Notes: generated by a model not told the origin, from the letters alone. Counted from the first letter of the stretch, positions 18,082-29,044 are shown. The stretch is DNA of 64,000 bases from Stenotrophomonas maltophilia (GCA_002363385.1 DEVL01000003.1:1427020-1491019), one strand, 5' to 3'. Translations and numbers: made by a program.

Positions 18082-19485
18082 TCAGCCGCGCGGGGGCTCG
18101 TCCTTGCCGTCGGTCTCGTCGCTGTCGTCGAAATCCACGATCACTTCGATGCCGTCGTCATGGATGGTGACCTCGTGCACGTCGGCCTGGGTGGCCTCGT
18201 CATCGATGACCTCGACCGCGTCGGTGCCGTCGACGATGTCGTACTCGGCGACGTAGTCGTCTTCGTCCTCGAACCCGGCATCGTCCACCAGTTGGTAGAA
18301 GCCGCCGGCGACCAGCGCCTGCACGGCATCACGGCCCTTGGCCGAGAGCTTCTGGTACAGCGCCGCGCCGATCTGTTCGGTGCCGGCCAGTACCTGGGCA
18401 TCCTTGACCGGCAGCGCGAAGTCCAGCCCGCTGCAGTACAGGCTGGCGCCACGCTTGGCACGGCGCCAGGCCAGCCGCGCCCACGGGTGGCGCTGCAGTT
18501 CCACGCCCGCGCCCAGCGCAGCTTCGATCTCTTCGCGCGGCAGCGGCTCGCCGTGCGCCATCACTTCCCCGGCGGCGCGGTAGGTAGTGATGAAGCGGCC
18601 GAACCAGTCACCCAGCTTGTCCGGGTCGTTCATGCGAATCGCATTGAGCGCTTCGACCACGCGGTTCATCGAGACCACGTCGATTTCGTTCGGGTCCTCG
18701 GGCACCTTCAGGTCCGGATCCTGATAACGGATCGAGTCGTCGGCGCCGTCGATGAGGGTGTCGAGGTAGTCGCTGATCAGCTCTGCCGATGCCGGGGCGC
18801 GCATGCCGAAGGAGAAGGTCAGGCAGGGGTCTTCGGCGACCCCGTTGTGCGGCACGTTCGGCGGCAGGTACAGCATGTCGCCCGGGGCCAGCACCCAGTC
18901 GTGGGTCGGCTTGAAGCGGCGCAGCAGCTTGAGTTCGACGTCATCGCGGAAGTCCAGCGGCGGGCGCTTGCCCTTGATCGATTCGCTGGCGTCGATCTGC
19001 CAGCGGCGGTGGCCGTAAGCCTGCAGCAGGAAGACGTCGTACTGGTCGACGTGGGCGCCGACCGAGCCGCCGGTGGCGGCGAAGCTGATCATCACGTCAT
19101 CCATGCGCCAGCGCGGCAGGAAGTTGAAGTGGCTGATCAGGGCGCGTACGTCGGCGTCCCACTTGTCCACGTCCTGGACCAGCAAGGTCCAGTCGTGGTC
19201 GGGCATGCCCGGGAACTCCTCTTCCTGGAACGGGCCGGTACGCACGCTCCAGCCATCGGTGGCGCGATCGTGGGTGATCAGGCGCGACAGGGCGCCTTCC
19301 TCGCAGGCCAGGCCAGCGAGGTCTTCGGGCTGGACCGGCGTTTCGAAATCGGGAAACGCGCCGCGGATGAGCAGCGGGCGCTTCTGCCAGTAGTCGCGCA
19401 GGAAGGTGGCGGCGGGCATGCCAAGCGGCAGGCCGGGGCGGGCCTGGACTTCGATGGCGGGAGTTTTGATCTTGCGTGCGGCCAT
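18082..19485 (-). CDS. roxA: ribosomal protein uL16 arginine 3-hydroxylase (JmjC ribosomal oxygenase)
   Basis: A 467-residue Fe(II)/2-oxoglutarate oxygenase of the YcfD/RoxA group, which hydroxylates an arginine in ribosomal protein L16. The iron triad is visible: H145 and D147 in GAHVDQYDVFLL and H213 in LPPNVPHNGVAED. A winged-helix-like C-terminal region follows. E. coli YcfD has 373 residues; the extra length here is mostly a strongly acidic tail from about residue 405 (repeated D/E-rich runs such as EDEDDYVAEYDIVDG). AAGGA lies about 8 bases before the ATG. The tail is unusual and may affect ribosome binding. Confidence 0.9.
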   Translation of the reverse strand: MAARKIKTPAIEVQARPGLPLGMPAATFLRDYWQKRPLLIRGAFPDFETPVQPEDLAGLACEEGALSRLITHDRATDGWSVRTGPFQEEEFPGMPDHDWTLLVQDVDKWDADVRALISHFNFLPRWRMDDVMISFAATGGSVGAHVDQYDVFLLQAYGHRRWQIDASESIKGKRPPLDFRDDVELKLLRRFKPTHDWVLAPGDMLYLPPNVPHNGVAEDPCLTFSFGMRAPASAELISDYLDTLIDGADDSIRYQDPDLKVPEDPNEIDVVSMNRVVEALNAIRMNDPDKLGDWFGRFITTYRAAGEVMAHGEPLPREEIEAALGAGVELQRHPWARLAWRRAKRGASLYCSGLDFALPVKDAQVLAGTEQIGAALYQKLSAKGRDAVQALVAGGFYQLVDDAGFEDEDDYVAEYDIVDGTDAVEVIDDEATQADVHEVTIHDDGIEVIVDFDDSDETDGKDEPPRG

Positions 19486-19548
19486 GGGGGAGATCCTTGC
19501 AGCGTATAGACGGGTATTCGGGGGCGCGGCCGTGCCACGCCCATGCCT

Positions 19549-22272
<2,724 letters not shown>

Positions 22273-22276
<4 letters not shown>

Positions 22277-22398
22277 TCGCGACCCCACAGCATGGCTGCC
22301 AAGGCGAGAACGGCACCCGCGGTCGCCAGGGCGGCGAGGGCGGTCATCGGTGCGTGCGCGGCGGCACGCCCGGTACTACTGTCGGGATCGTCACCCAT
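22273..22398 (-). CDS. possible 41-residue membrane peptide coupled to the CNNM gene
   Basis: The reverse strand reads MGDDPDSSTGRAAAHAP, then a hydrophobic helix (ALAALATAGAVLALAAML) and WGRE. Its TGA overlaps the ATG of the CNNM gene as ATGA, the usual sign of translational coupling in this genome. An acidic N-terminus before one helix fits a small single-pass protein. No clear Shine-Dalgarno precedes its ATG. Without homologues it could be chance. Confidence 0.4.
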
Positions 22399-22571
22399 GG
22401 GGGCGGCAGTCTGTCTGAATGGAAACGAATCCCGAGTCTAGCCGATCAGTTGCTTTCTTGGGTTTCAGCGGCGCTTGAGAGTATCGTGATGTGCGCCGCC
22501 AGCCAGGGAATCAGGCCCGTTGCCAGCCGCAGGTTCCCTTTCATCCACGAAAGACGTGCGGAGTTGATGCA

Positions 22572-23981
22572 ATGAGCAAGGGTTTCAGGATTGAACACGA
22601 CAGCATGGGCGAGCTGCAGGTGCCCGCCGATGCGTTGTGGGGCGCGCAGACCCAGCGCGCCGTCGATAATTTCCCCGTGTCGGGCCAGCGCATGCCGCGT
22701 GGATTCATCCGCGCGCTCGGCCTGGTCAAGGGTGCTGCCGCGAACGTCAACGTCGAGCTCGGCCATCTGCCGCGCACCATCGGCAAGGCCATCGAAGCGG
22801 CGGCCGCGGAAGTTGCCGATGGGCGCCATGACGCGCACTTCCCGATCGATGTGTACCAGACCGGTTCGGGCACCTCCTCGAACATGAATGCCAATGAGGT
22901 CATCGCCACGCTCGCCAACCGCGCCGGAAAGGCCGGCAAGACCGCGGTGCATCCCAACGATCACGTCAACCAGGGGCAGAGCTCCAACGATGTGATTCCC
23001 ACCGCGTTGCGGGTCTCGGCGCTGCTCGGTGTGCATGAGCAGCTGCTGCCCTCGCTGGTGCACCTGCGCAAGACCATCGACAAGCGCGGCCGCGCGCTGC
23101 GCAAGGTGGTCAAGACCGGGCGCACCCATCTGATGGATGCGATGCCGCTGACCTTCGAGCAGGAATTCGGTGCGTGGTCGGCGCAGTTGTCCTCCGCGCA
23201 GGAGCGCATCGAAGACAGCCTCAAGCGTCTGCGGCGCCTGCCGCTGGGCGGCACGGCGATCGGGACCGGCATCAATGCCGATCCGCGTTTCGGCGCGCAG
23301 GTGGCCAAGCAGCTCAAGCAGCAGACCGGCATCAAGTTCGACAGCGCCGAGAACAAGTTCGAAGGCCTCGCCGCGCAGGACGATGCGGTTGAGCTGTCCG
23401 GCCAGCTCAACGCGCTGGCCGTGGCCCTGATCAAGATTGCCAACGACCTGCGCTGGATGAATGCCGGGCCGCTGGCCGGGCTGGGCGAGATCGAACTGCC
23501 GGCACTGCAGCCGGGCAGCTCGATCATGCCGGGCAAGGTCAACCCGGTGATACCCGAAGCTACCGTGATGGTGTGTGCCCAAGTGATCGGCCACCATACC
23601 GCGATCACCGTGGCCGGCCAGACCGGCAACTTCCAGTTGAACGTGACGCTGCCGTTGATCGCGGCGAACCTGCTCGATGGCATCACCCTGCTGGCCAACA
23701 TCACCCGTCTGCTGGCCGACACCGCGATCGCCGGACTGAAGGTACGCGAGGACCGCGTCCGCGAGGCACTGGATCGCAACCCGATCCTGGTGACGGCGTT
23801 GAACCCGATCATCGGCTACGAGAAAGCGGCGGCCATCGCCAAGCGTGCCTACAAGGAACAGCGCCCGGTGCTGGACGTGGCCAAGGAAGACAGTGGCCTG
23901 TCCGAAGCCGAACTGCGCCGGCTGCTGGATCCGGCGGCGCTGACCGCCGGTGGCATCCATGCCGGCGGCGGGGGCGGTTGA
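22572..23981 (+). CDS. fumC: fumarate hydratase class II
   Basis: A 469-residue iron-independent fumarase that hydrates fumarate to malate. Superfamily motifs are GSGTSSNMNANEV (about residue 98), VNQGQSSNDVIPTALR (about 134), GRTHLMDAMPLTFEQE (about 183) and the signature GSSIMPGKVNPVIPE (about 316). The length is that of E. coli FumC (467). The start MSKGFRIEHDSMGE fits the family; the ATG is preceded by GAGTTGATGCA. It is followed by a strong terminator and appears monocistronic. Confidence 0.96.
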   Translation: MSKGFRIEHDSMGELQVPADALWGAQTQRAVDNFPVSGQRMPRGFIRALGLVKGAAANVNVELGHLPRTIGKAIEAAAAEVADGRHDAHFPIDVYQTGSGTSSNMNANEVIATLANRAGKAGKTAVHPNDHVNQGQSSNDVIPTALRVSALLGVHEQLLPSLVHLRKTIDKRGRALRKVVKTGRTHLMDAMPLTFEQEFGAWSAQLSSAQERIEDSLKRLRRLPLGGTAIGTGINADPRFGAQVAKQLKQQTGIKFDSAENKFEGLAAQDDAVELSGQLNALAVALIKIANDLRWMNAGPLAGLGEIELPALQPGSSIMPGKVNPVIPEATVMVCAQVIGHHTAITVAGQTGNFQLNVTLPLIAANLLDGITLLANITRLLADTAIAGLKVREDRVREALDRNPILVTALNPIIGYEKAAAIAKRAYKEQRPVLDVAKEDSGLSEAELRRLLDPAALTAGGIHAGGGGG

Positions 23982-24006
23982 GCGCTCGCACTACCTGAAA
24001 CGAAAA

Positions 24007-24030
24007 ACGGGCCGAACGGCCCGTTTTTTT
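24007..24030 (+). terminator. intrinsic terminator after fumC
   Basis: A stem ACGGGCC/GGCCCGT with a GAAC loop is followed by seven Ts. It sits 25 bases after the fumC stop and, with its A-run upstream, may also stop transcripts from the convergent lipoprotein gene. Confidence 0.88.
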
Positions 24031-24038
24031 GCGCGAAC

Positions 24039-24464
24039 TCAGTGGCGATCGGCCTGCAGATTGCCGAAGGTCTCGGTGTAATCCTTGAACTCGGGAATCT
24101 TCGTGATCAGATCCGGCGGGATCGGCTGCATGCCCTCCGGCACCTGGATCTTCACCGAGCGCTTGGCCGGGTCCGGCGGGGCGTCGGTCAGCGTGTTCTG
24201 GCGCAGCACCTGCAGCTGGCCGAACATGCCCTGCAGCATCGCGTGCTGCTCCTGGTTGAGCGGGATCTCGATCTCATCGATCTTCATGTGCCCGTTGGGC
24301 AGGATGATGATGTTCGGCGCAGGCGCGCGGCGCACGGTGACCATGCCGTCGCTGACGGTGATCTTGGGCTTGCTGCGCTCGGCGCGGTGATTGCGGTACT
24401 CCTGATCGCAACCGGTGGCGACCAGGCAGAACAGGGCGAACAGCAACAGACTCAGCTTCTTCAT
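24039..24464 (-). CDS. lipoprotein, DUF2884-like (short form)
   Basis: A 141-residue lipoprotein. The signal peptide ends in a lipobox LVATGC (Cys19). The mature part has a beta-rich segment followed by a helix (ITVSDGMVTVRRAPAPNIII, LPNGHMKIDEIEIPLN, QEQHAMLQGMFGQLQVLRQ), the layout of the DUF2884/YggN family. It is related in plan to the next gene upstream and is last in the GntR-ABC gene run. A perfect hairpin (24524-24550) in the 93-bp gap may separate its expression. Function unknown. Confidence 0.72.
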   Translation of the reverse strand: MKKLSLLLFALFCLVATGCDQEYRNHRAERSKPKITVSDGMVTVRRAPAPNIIILPNGHMKIDEIEIPLNQEQHAMLQGMFGQLQVLRQNTLTDAPPDPAKRSVKIQVPEGMQPIPPDLITKIPEFKDYTETFGNLQADRH

Positions 24465-24523
24465 GAGCAGGGCAACGCATGCGGCGGGAGGGGAGATTGT
24501 AGTCCTCCCGCCCCCGGAAGGGC

Positions 24524-24550
24524 CTGCCTGCGACGCATCGTCGCAGGCAG
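24524..24550 (-). repeat. 12-bp perfect hairpin between the two DUF2884-like genes
   Basis: CTGCCTGCGACG pairs with CGTCGCAGGCAG around a CAT loop, just after the stop of the upstream gene in transcription. A second, weaker stem (CGGGAGG/CCTCCCG) lies at 24485-24510. With no U-run, a processing or partial-termination role is more likely than full termination. Confidence 0.55.
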
Positions 24551-24557
24551 TGCCGGG

Positions 24558-25166
24558 TTACTTGCCGCAGTCGTCGATGTCGCTCTGGTCCATCGTCGCA
24601 TAGGGCCGGAAGGCCGGCAGGGCGGCCGCCAACGCTTGCTGTTTCGCCATCATGGCCGGCAGCAGCCCACACAGCTTCTGGGCCTGGTCCTCGATCTTCT
24701 TGGCCTCTTCATTCACCCGCGCTTCGATGCCCTGGGTGTCACCGGAGAACATGCCCCGGATCGCCTCACCGGCAGCTTTCACGCCCAGATTGGCGCCGGC
24801 TACGCCGATCTCCATGCCGGCGCCGGCCAGTGCTTCGACCTGCTTGCGGTAGTCCAGCAGCAGCGCACGCTGGTGGGCATCCACCGTGACCGCCTTGCCA
24901 TCGATGAGCAGGTCACCCTGCGGGCTGATCTCCGCCTTCGGCGTCTTCCCGTTGGCGATGGAAATGTTGCCCTGGCTGATTTCCCGGCGGGCCTTGTCGG
25001 TGGCCTCCTGCACGGTCTTGCCAATGCCATCGGTATCCAGCGCGCTGGTGGCCGGGGCGGCGGCGCTCTGGTCGGCGGGGGCTTTGCCCTTGCCACTGTC
25101 GGGGGCGGTACAGGCTGCGATCGGCAGGCACAACAGCAGGGCAGGCAGCAGCAGTCGAGTCGTCAT
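24558..25166 (-). CDS. lipoprotein, DUF2884-like (long form)
   Basis: A 202-residue lipoprotein with lipobox LPIAAC (Cys19). It has a low-complexity linker, then the DUF2884-like pattern of strands and helix: ISIANGKTPKAEISPQGDLL, IDGKAVTVDAHQRALLLDYR, and a Gly/Ala amphipathic region (GAGMEIGVAGANLGVKAAGE). The C-terminal part is helical with two cysteines (KLCGLLPAMM and DIDDCGK). It lies 27 bases downstream of the GSGD-repeat gene. The E. coli relative YggN is a periplasmic protein of unknown function. Confidence 0.78.
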   Translation of the reverse strand: MTTRLLLPALLLCLPIAACTAPDSGKGKAPADQSAAAPATSALDTDGIGKTVQEATDKARREISQGNISIANGKTPKAEISPQGDLLIDGKAVTVDAHQRALLLDYRKQVEALAGAGMEIGVAGANLGVKAAGEAIRGMFSGDTQGIEARVNEEAKKIEDQAQKLCGLLPAMMAKQQALAAALPAFRPYATMDQSDIDDCGK

Positions 25167-25193
25167 GATGCGTATCCGTCAGAGAAGGAGGGC

Positions 25194-26078
25194 TTACTTG
25201 CCGCGCGGCAGTTCAACCCGGCCGCGCACGTTGCTGTGGCGGATATCGCCGCTGCCGCTGTTGGCCACGCGCAGGTCGCCGCCGACATCGCGGACGGTGA
25301 CATCGCCCGACCCATGACGGTCCACGGTGACGCTGCCGCCGATATCGCGCAGGTCGGTGTCGCCGGAGCCGACGGTGCCGACGCGTACATTGCCTTTGGC
25401 TTTGCGCACGTCGGTATCACCGGAGCCGACCACGCCGATCTCGACGTTGCCACCGACCGTATCCAGCTCGAAATCACCCGAGCCGATGGTGCCGACCTTC
25501 GCATCACCGCGCACGTTGCGGGCCTTGAAATCGCCGGAACCGATCGAGAGCAGGTTCAGTGCACCGGCACCGTCGAGGATGACATCGCCCGAGCCGACCG
25601 CGGCGGTCACCAGGCCTTTGATCTCCTGCAGCTTGATGTCACCCGAACCGACGTCGGCGCTCAGCGAGTGCGCACCGGTGACGCTGGCATCGCCCGAGCC
25701 GACCTTGAGTTGGACCAGGATGGTGTCCGGCACGGTGCCGCGCATGTCCAGGTAGGCATAGCTGCTGCCGCTGATGGTGAGCGTGTTGCGGCCCTCGCGC
25801 TGCAGGCGCACGACCAGCTTGTCGCCGACCTTCTGCTGGGTCACGGTCAGTTCGCGCAGCCAATCCGCATTGGAGGCGCAGGCGCGCCCCCCGAGTTGGG
25901 CCGCGCCCGGGCCGGCCTGGAGCACCAGATCGTGCTGGTTCACTTCGAACACCACCGCCTTGGCGCCGGCCAGGTCGAGCTTGAGGTCACGGGCTTCGTT
26001 GAACGTGCACTGCGGCTCATTGGCGAGCGCGGTCAGCGGCAGCAACAGCAGGGAAGCAACAGCGAACGTGCGGATCAT
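25194..26078 (-). CDS. secreted DUF4097-type beta-repeat protein with nine GSGD turns
   Basis: A 294-residue exported protein (signal MIRTFAVASLLLLPLTALA). After an N-terminal region of about 110 residues with two cysteines comes a tandem repeat with GSGD nine times, first at 17-18 and then at an exact 19-residue spacing (VGTIGSGDFELDTVGGNVE is one unit). This is the pattern of a right-handed beta-solenoid of the DUF4097 family with Asp/Gly turns. Periplasmic or surface location is inferred. It lies 27 bases downstream of the ABC permease gene, in the same unit. Confidence 0.85.
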   Translation of the reverse strand: MIRTFAVASLLLLPLTALANEPQCTFNEARDLKLDLAGAKAVVFEVNQHDLVLQAGPGAAQLGGRACASNADWLRELTVTQQKVGDKLVVRLQREGRNTLTISGSSYAYLDMRGTVPDTILVQLKVGSGDASVTGAHSLSADVGSGDIKLQEIKGLVTAAVGSGDVILDGAGALNLLSIGSGDFKARNVRGDAKVGTIGSGDFELDTVGGNVEIGVVGSGDTDVRKAKGNVRVGTVGSGDTDLRDIGGSVTVDRHGSGDVTVRDVGGDLRVANSGSGDIRHSNVRGRVELPRGK

Positions 26079-26105
26079 GGGTGATTCCTCGATGAGGGGC
26101 AGGGA

Positions 26106-27137
26106 TCAGATTTCGCCGGCGCGGCGGCGCAGGCGGATGGCCAGGAACAGGAACACCACGCCGATGGCGGCGCCGATCCACAGTTCCGGCATCGCGAAGG
26201 CGGCCAGCTGATGGCTCGGGCCCAGCTCATTGACCAAGTTGTCCATGTTGCCGCCGGTACCGCTGAACATCGATTCGCCGCGGTAGAACTGGTCGGTGGC
26301 CGGCACCGCGCTGAGCAGCAGACGGCCGACGATGTGCTTCCAGAACCAGCCACCGGTCAGGTCGAACAGGGTCATGACCTTGGTGGTGCTGACGATGATG
26401 CCGGCGAACAGCGGCAGCATGACGGCCCACAGGAACGGCTTGGTTTTGGCCCAGGCCGAGCACAGCAGCAGCCAGCCGACGGTCGGCAACGCCCAGAGCA
26501 GGTAGACCGGAATCCAGGACAGATGGCCGGCGATGATGGTCAGTGGGCTGGCCGGTCCCCAGATCAACATCATCGGGTCGCCGCCGTGAGCGATCACCAC
26601 GATGGAGATCATCACCAGGAAGCCGAACATGGTCAGGGCCGAGGCGATCACCGCAATGATCGGCGCGATCAGCAGGGCGCTCAGCGCCTTGGACAGGACG
26701 GTGGAGGTATCCGACAGCGGCAGCGACTTCCAGAACAGGATGCTGCGGTCGCGGCGGTCGTCGTACAGGGCGCCCAGGCAGTAGAAGAACACCACGAAGG
26801 CGAGCACGATCAGCGGCCAGCCCGAGCTCAGGATCAGGGTGAGGTCCAGCCCGTTGGCCAGGTCGTGCAGGTCCTTGGCATCCAGCTTGCTGGTCAGCAG
26901 ACTCAGGTCCAGGCCGTTGATGTTGACGCTTTCATTGTCGATCTGGATGCCGCCGCTCTTGACCGCACGGTGCATGGCCACCAGGCCGAACACGATGCCA
27001 AGCAGGCTCATCACCAGTGAGATGCCGCCGGCGATCACCGGCGCATACAGGAACCCGCCGCGGTTTTCCCAGTACTCACGCTTGAGCAGCCACTTGAACG
27101 CGCTGGCCTTGCTGATGGGGTGGTTGACGGTGTTCAT
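26106..27137 (-). CDS. ABC transporter permease (ABC-2 type)
   Basis: A 343-residue integral membrane protein with about six or seven hydrophobic segments (for example GGISLVMSLLGIVFGLVAM near residue 37 and LIVLAFVVFFYCLGALY near 109, with the conserved YDDRRDRSILFWKSLPLSD loop between them and the next). This loop and topology are typical of ABC-2 exporters regulated by YtrA-like GntR proteins. Its ATG overlaps the stop of the ATPase gene (ATGA). It probably forms an exporter with that ATPase. Cargo unknown. Confidence 0.88.
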   Translation of the reverse strand: MNTVNHPISKASAFKWLLKREYWENRGGFLYAPVIAGGISLVMSLLGIVFGLVAMHRAVKSGGIQIDNESVNINGLDLSLLTSKLDAKDLHDLANGLDLTLILSSGWPLIVLAFVVFFYCLGALYDDRRDRSILFWKSLPLSDTSTVLSKALSALLIAPIIAVIASALTMFGFLVMISIVVIAHGGDPMMLIWGPASPLTIIAGHLSWIPVYLLWALPTVGWLLLCSAWAKTKPFLWAVMLPLFAGIIVSTTKVMTLFDLTGGWFWKHIVGRLLLSAVPATDQFYRGESMFSGTGGNMDNLVNELGPSHQLAAFAMPELWIGAAIGVVFLFLAIRLRRRAGEI

Positions 27138-28009
27138 GCGTAGGTTCCCTTCATGATGGCCACGAACAGATCCGCCAGCCCGGGGCTGCGGATTTCGCCC
27201 AGGGGCGTGAGCTGGGCGCGTGGCACCCCGTCGAACAGCAGCACGGTCTTGCCGAAGGGCAGGGCGCGGTCGTCGATCGGCTTGAGCGCGCGTGCAGCCT
27301 CCACGGTGTCGGCCGAGACGAGGACTTCGGTATAGCGCTCGCCGATGTCTTCCATATCGGTGGTGAGCACGATGCGGCCGTCACGGATGAACATCACATC
27401 GGTGAGGATGTGCTCGATCTCCTCCACCTGGTGGGTGGTGACGATGATCGTCTTCTGCTCATCGAAGTAATCCTCCAGCAGACGCTGGTAGAACTCCTTG
27501 CGGTACAGGATGTCCAGGCCCAGGGTCGGTTCGTCCAGCACGAGCACCTTGGCATCGATGGCCATCACCAGCGCCAGGTGCAGCTGCACGATCATGCCCT
27601 TGGACAGTTCGCGTACGCGCTGCTTGGGGTGCAGCTTGGTGGAGGCCAGGAAGCGCTCGCAGCGCGCCCGGTCGAAACGCGGATGGGTGCCGGCGACGAA
27701 ATCGATCGCCTCGCGCACCTTCATCCAGCGCGGCAGCACGGCCACGTCGGCGATGAAGCAGACATCGTTCATCAGGGCATTGCGCTGCTCGCTCGGGTCC
27801 AGACCGAGCACACGCAGCTCGCCTTGCACCGAGGTCAGGCCGAGCAGCGCCTTGAGCAGGGTGGTCTTGCCGGCGCCGTTGGGGCCGATCAGGCCGGTGA
27901 TGCGGCCGGGCGCGATCGTGAAACTGGTGTTGTCCAGCGCCACGGTCTGTTTGTAGGCCTTGCGCAGGCCTCGAGCGGAAATGACGACATCACTTGCAAC
28001 GGCATTCAT
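27134..28009 (-). CDS. ABC transporter ATP-binding protein
   Basis: A 291-residue ATPase. Walker A GPNGAGKTT is near residue 42, the signature loop is LSKGM (a variant of LSGGQ) near 135, Walker B is KVLVLDEPTLGLD near 155 and the switch His is in IIVTTHQVEEIE. The length and C-terminal extension fit the exporter group that pairs with ABC-2 permeases. The start was taken at the ATG overlapping the GntR stop codon (ATGA); upstream in-frame codons belong to the GntR gene region. It is coupled on both sides. Confidence 0.92.
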   Translation of the reverse strand: MNAVASDVVISARGLRKAYKQTVALDNTSFTIAPGRITGLIGPNGAGKTTLLKALLGLTSVQGELRVLGLDPSEQRNALMNDVCFIADVAVLPRWMKVREAIDFVAGTHPRFDRARCERFLASTKLHPKQRVRELSKGMIVQLHLALVMAIDAKVLVLDEPTLGLDILYRKEFYQRLLEDYFDEQKTIIVTTHQVEEIEHILTDVMFIRDGRIVLTTDMEDIGERYTEVLVSADTVEAARALKPIDDRALPFGKTVLLFDGVPRAQLTPLGEIRSPGLADLFVAIMKGTYA

Positions 28010-28368
28010 GAGGATTTCCCCTGGGGCAGCAATTCGTCGAGGTTCAGGCCCAGGCGCTGGATGCGCTCCAGCACCAATGGCCATTCTTCATTGAGGAAGC
28101 GGTCGCGCTCGCTGCTGCGCAGCTGCGTGGCCGCTTCCTCGGTCATGAACATACCCAGGCCGCGGCGCTTCTCGACTAGGCCTTCGTCGGCCAGTTCCTG
28201 GTAGGCGCGCGATACGGTGATGGGGTTGAGCTGGTACTCGGCGGCAACCTGCCGGACCGAGGGCAGGGCGTCGCCGGGCTTGATGATGCCGTCAAGCATC
28301 ATGGCGATCACGCGCTCCTTCAGCTGGCGGTAGATCGGAGCACCATCGCTCCATTGAATATCGCTCAT
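28006..28368 (-). CDS. GntR family transcriptional regulator, YtrA subfamily
   Basis: A 120-residue regulator. The N-terminal winged helix is typical (PIYRQLKERVIAMMLDGIIK, GDALPSVRQVAAEYQLNPIT, VSRAYQELADEGLVEKRRG), followed by only about 45 residues, which is the short effector/dimerisation tail of the YtrA subfamily. Such proteins repress the ABC operon they head. It sits 2 bases downstream of a small exported-protein gene and overlaps the ATPase gene. The palindrome at 28652-28675 is its likely operator. Confidence 0.92.
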   Translation of the reverse strand: MSDIQWSDGAPIYRQLKERVIAMMLDGIIKPGDALPSVRQVAAEYQLNPITVSRAYQELADEGLVEKRRGLGMFMTEEAATQLRSSERDRFLNEEWPLVLERIQRLGLNLDELLPQGKSS

Positions 28369-28370
28369 GG

Positions 28371-28628
28371 TCAGCTCCGTGGGTTCAGCGACTGCGCGAA
28401 TGAGAAGTAAGGCATGGACAGGGAGCTGTGCAGCCGGCGGGGGGGCGTAGGGGCGCCGTTGGCGTTCCCTGCCTCGATGACGCCTGCGTCCTGCGGGCCT
28501 TCAAACAAATCTGCGCTGGTGGCAGGGCTGCCAGCGTCACCGGAGGGGAGGCCGAACCAGCCGAGCAACAACAACGCCGAGGCGGCGGTGATGGCTTTGG
28601 TGGTGTGGCGGTGGCGCATGCGGTTCAT
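28371..28628 (-). CDS. small membrane or exported protein at the head of the GntR-ABC operon
   Basis: An 85-residue protein. A basic start (MNRMRHRHTTK) is followed by one hydrophobic segment (AITAASALLLLGWFGLPSG), a Gly/Ala/Pro-rich middle and an aromatic end (LSMPYFSFAQSLNPRS). AGGGGA lies 6 bases before the ATG. The stop is 2 bases before the GntR start, so it is the first gene of the operon. No family recognised. Confidence 0.68.
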   Translation of the reverse strand: MNRMRHRHTTKAITAASALLLLGWFGLPSGDAGSPATSADLFEGPQDAGVIEAGNANGAPTPPRRLHSSLSMPYFSFAQSLNPRS

Positions 28629-28692
28629 GGGCTTCCCCTGTCTAGGTGACTGGTGTTGTATGCAACTATAACACCGGCACGCCCAAGGTCAA
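28629..28692 (-). promoter_or_regulatory. promoter and 24-bp palindromic operator of the GntR-ABC operon
   Basis: On the reverse strand TTGACC (28687-28692) and TATAGT (28665-28670) are spaced by 16 bp, a good sigma-70 promoter. Over the -10 lies the inverted repeat GGTGTT-N12-AACACC (28652-28675), with TA pairs also matching inside. A long palindrome of this kind is what YtrA-type GntR dimers bind. Autorepression is inferred. Confidence 0.65.
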
Positions 28693-29044
28693 CAGGGGGC
28701 CGTACCCAACTGATGGCAGGGGGCGTATGACAGGCATGCGTTGATCGTAAGATCTTGAATTTAAATGGATAGGTGTCTGAGTGGGCGGGCGTTTTCTGCC
28801 AGCGCACATTCATTGATGTCAATGGTATGGCAAGCAATGGGCGCATTCAGGTGATGCCTGCAGGATCCCTGTCATCGAGCAGACACGGCCAGAAACGGCA
28901 AAGCGGCCCCCGAACACTGCTCCCTTCAGTGGGCCGGCCTACGGCCATCCGGCGGCAAAAACAGCGGTGATATAGTGCCGCCGCGGCCTTGGCAGCCCTT
29001 GCCGGGCCGGTTGAGCGCTCGTTTTCCCACCTTGGAGTGTCGCG
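28693..29044. other. 352-bp intergenic region between divergent GntR and peroxidase genes
   Basis: No convincing gene is seen. An AT-rich patch (28741-28779, around TTGAATTTAAATGG) stands out against the GC-rich background. A CACTG/CAGTG hairpin lies near 28917-28935. TATAGT at about 28972-28977 may be the -10 of the peroxidase gene, about 68 bases before its ATG. Confidence 0.35.
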
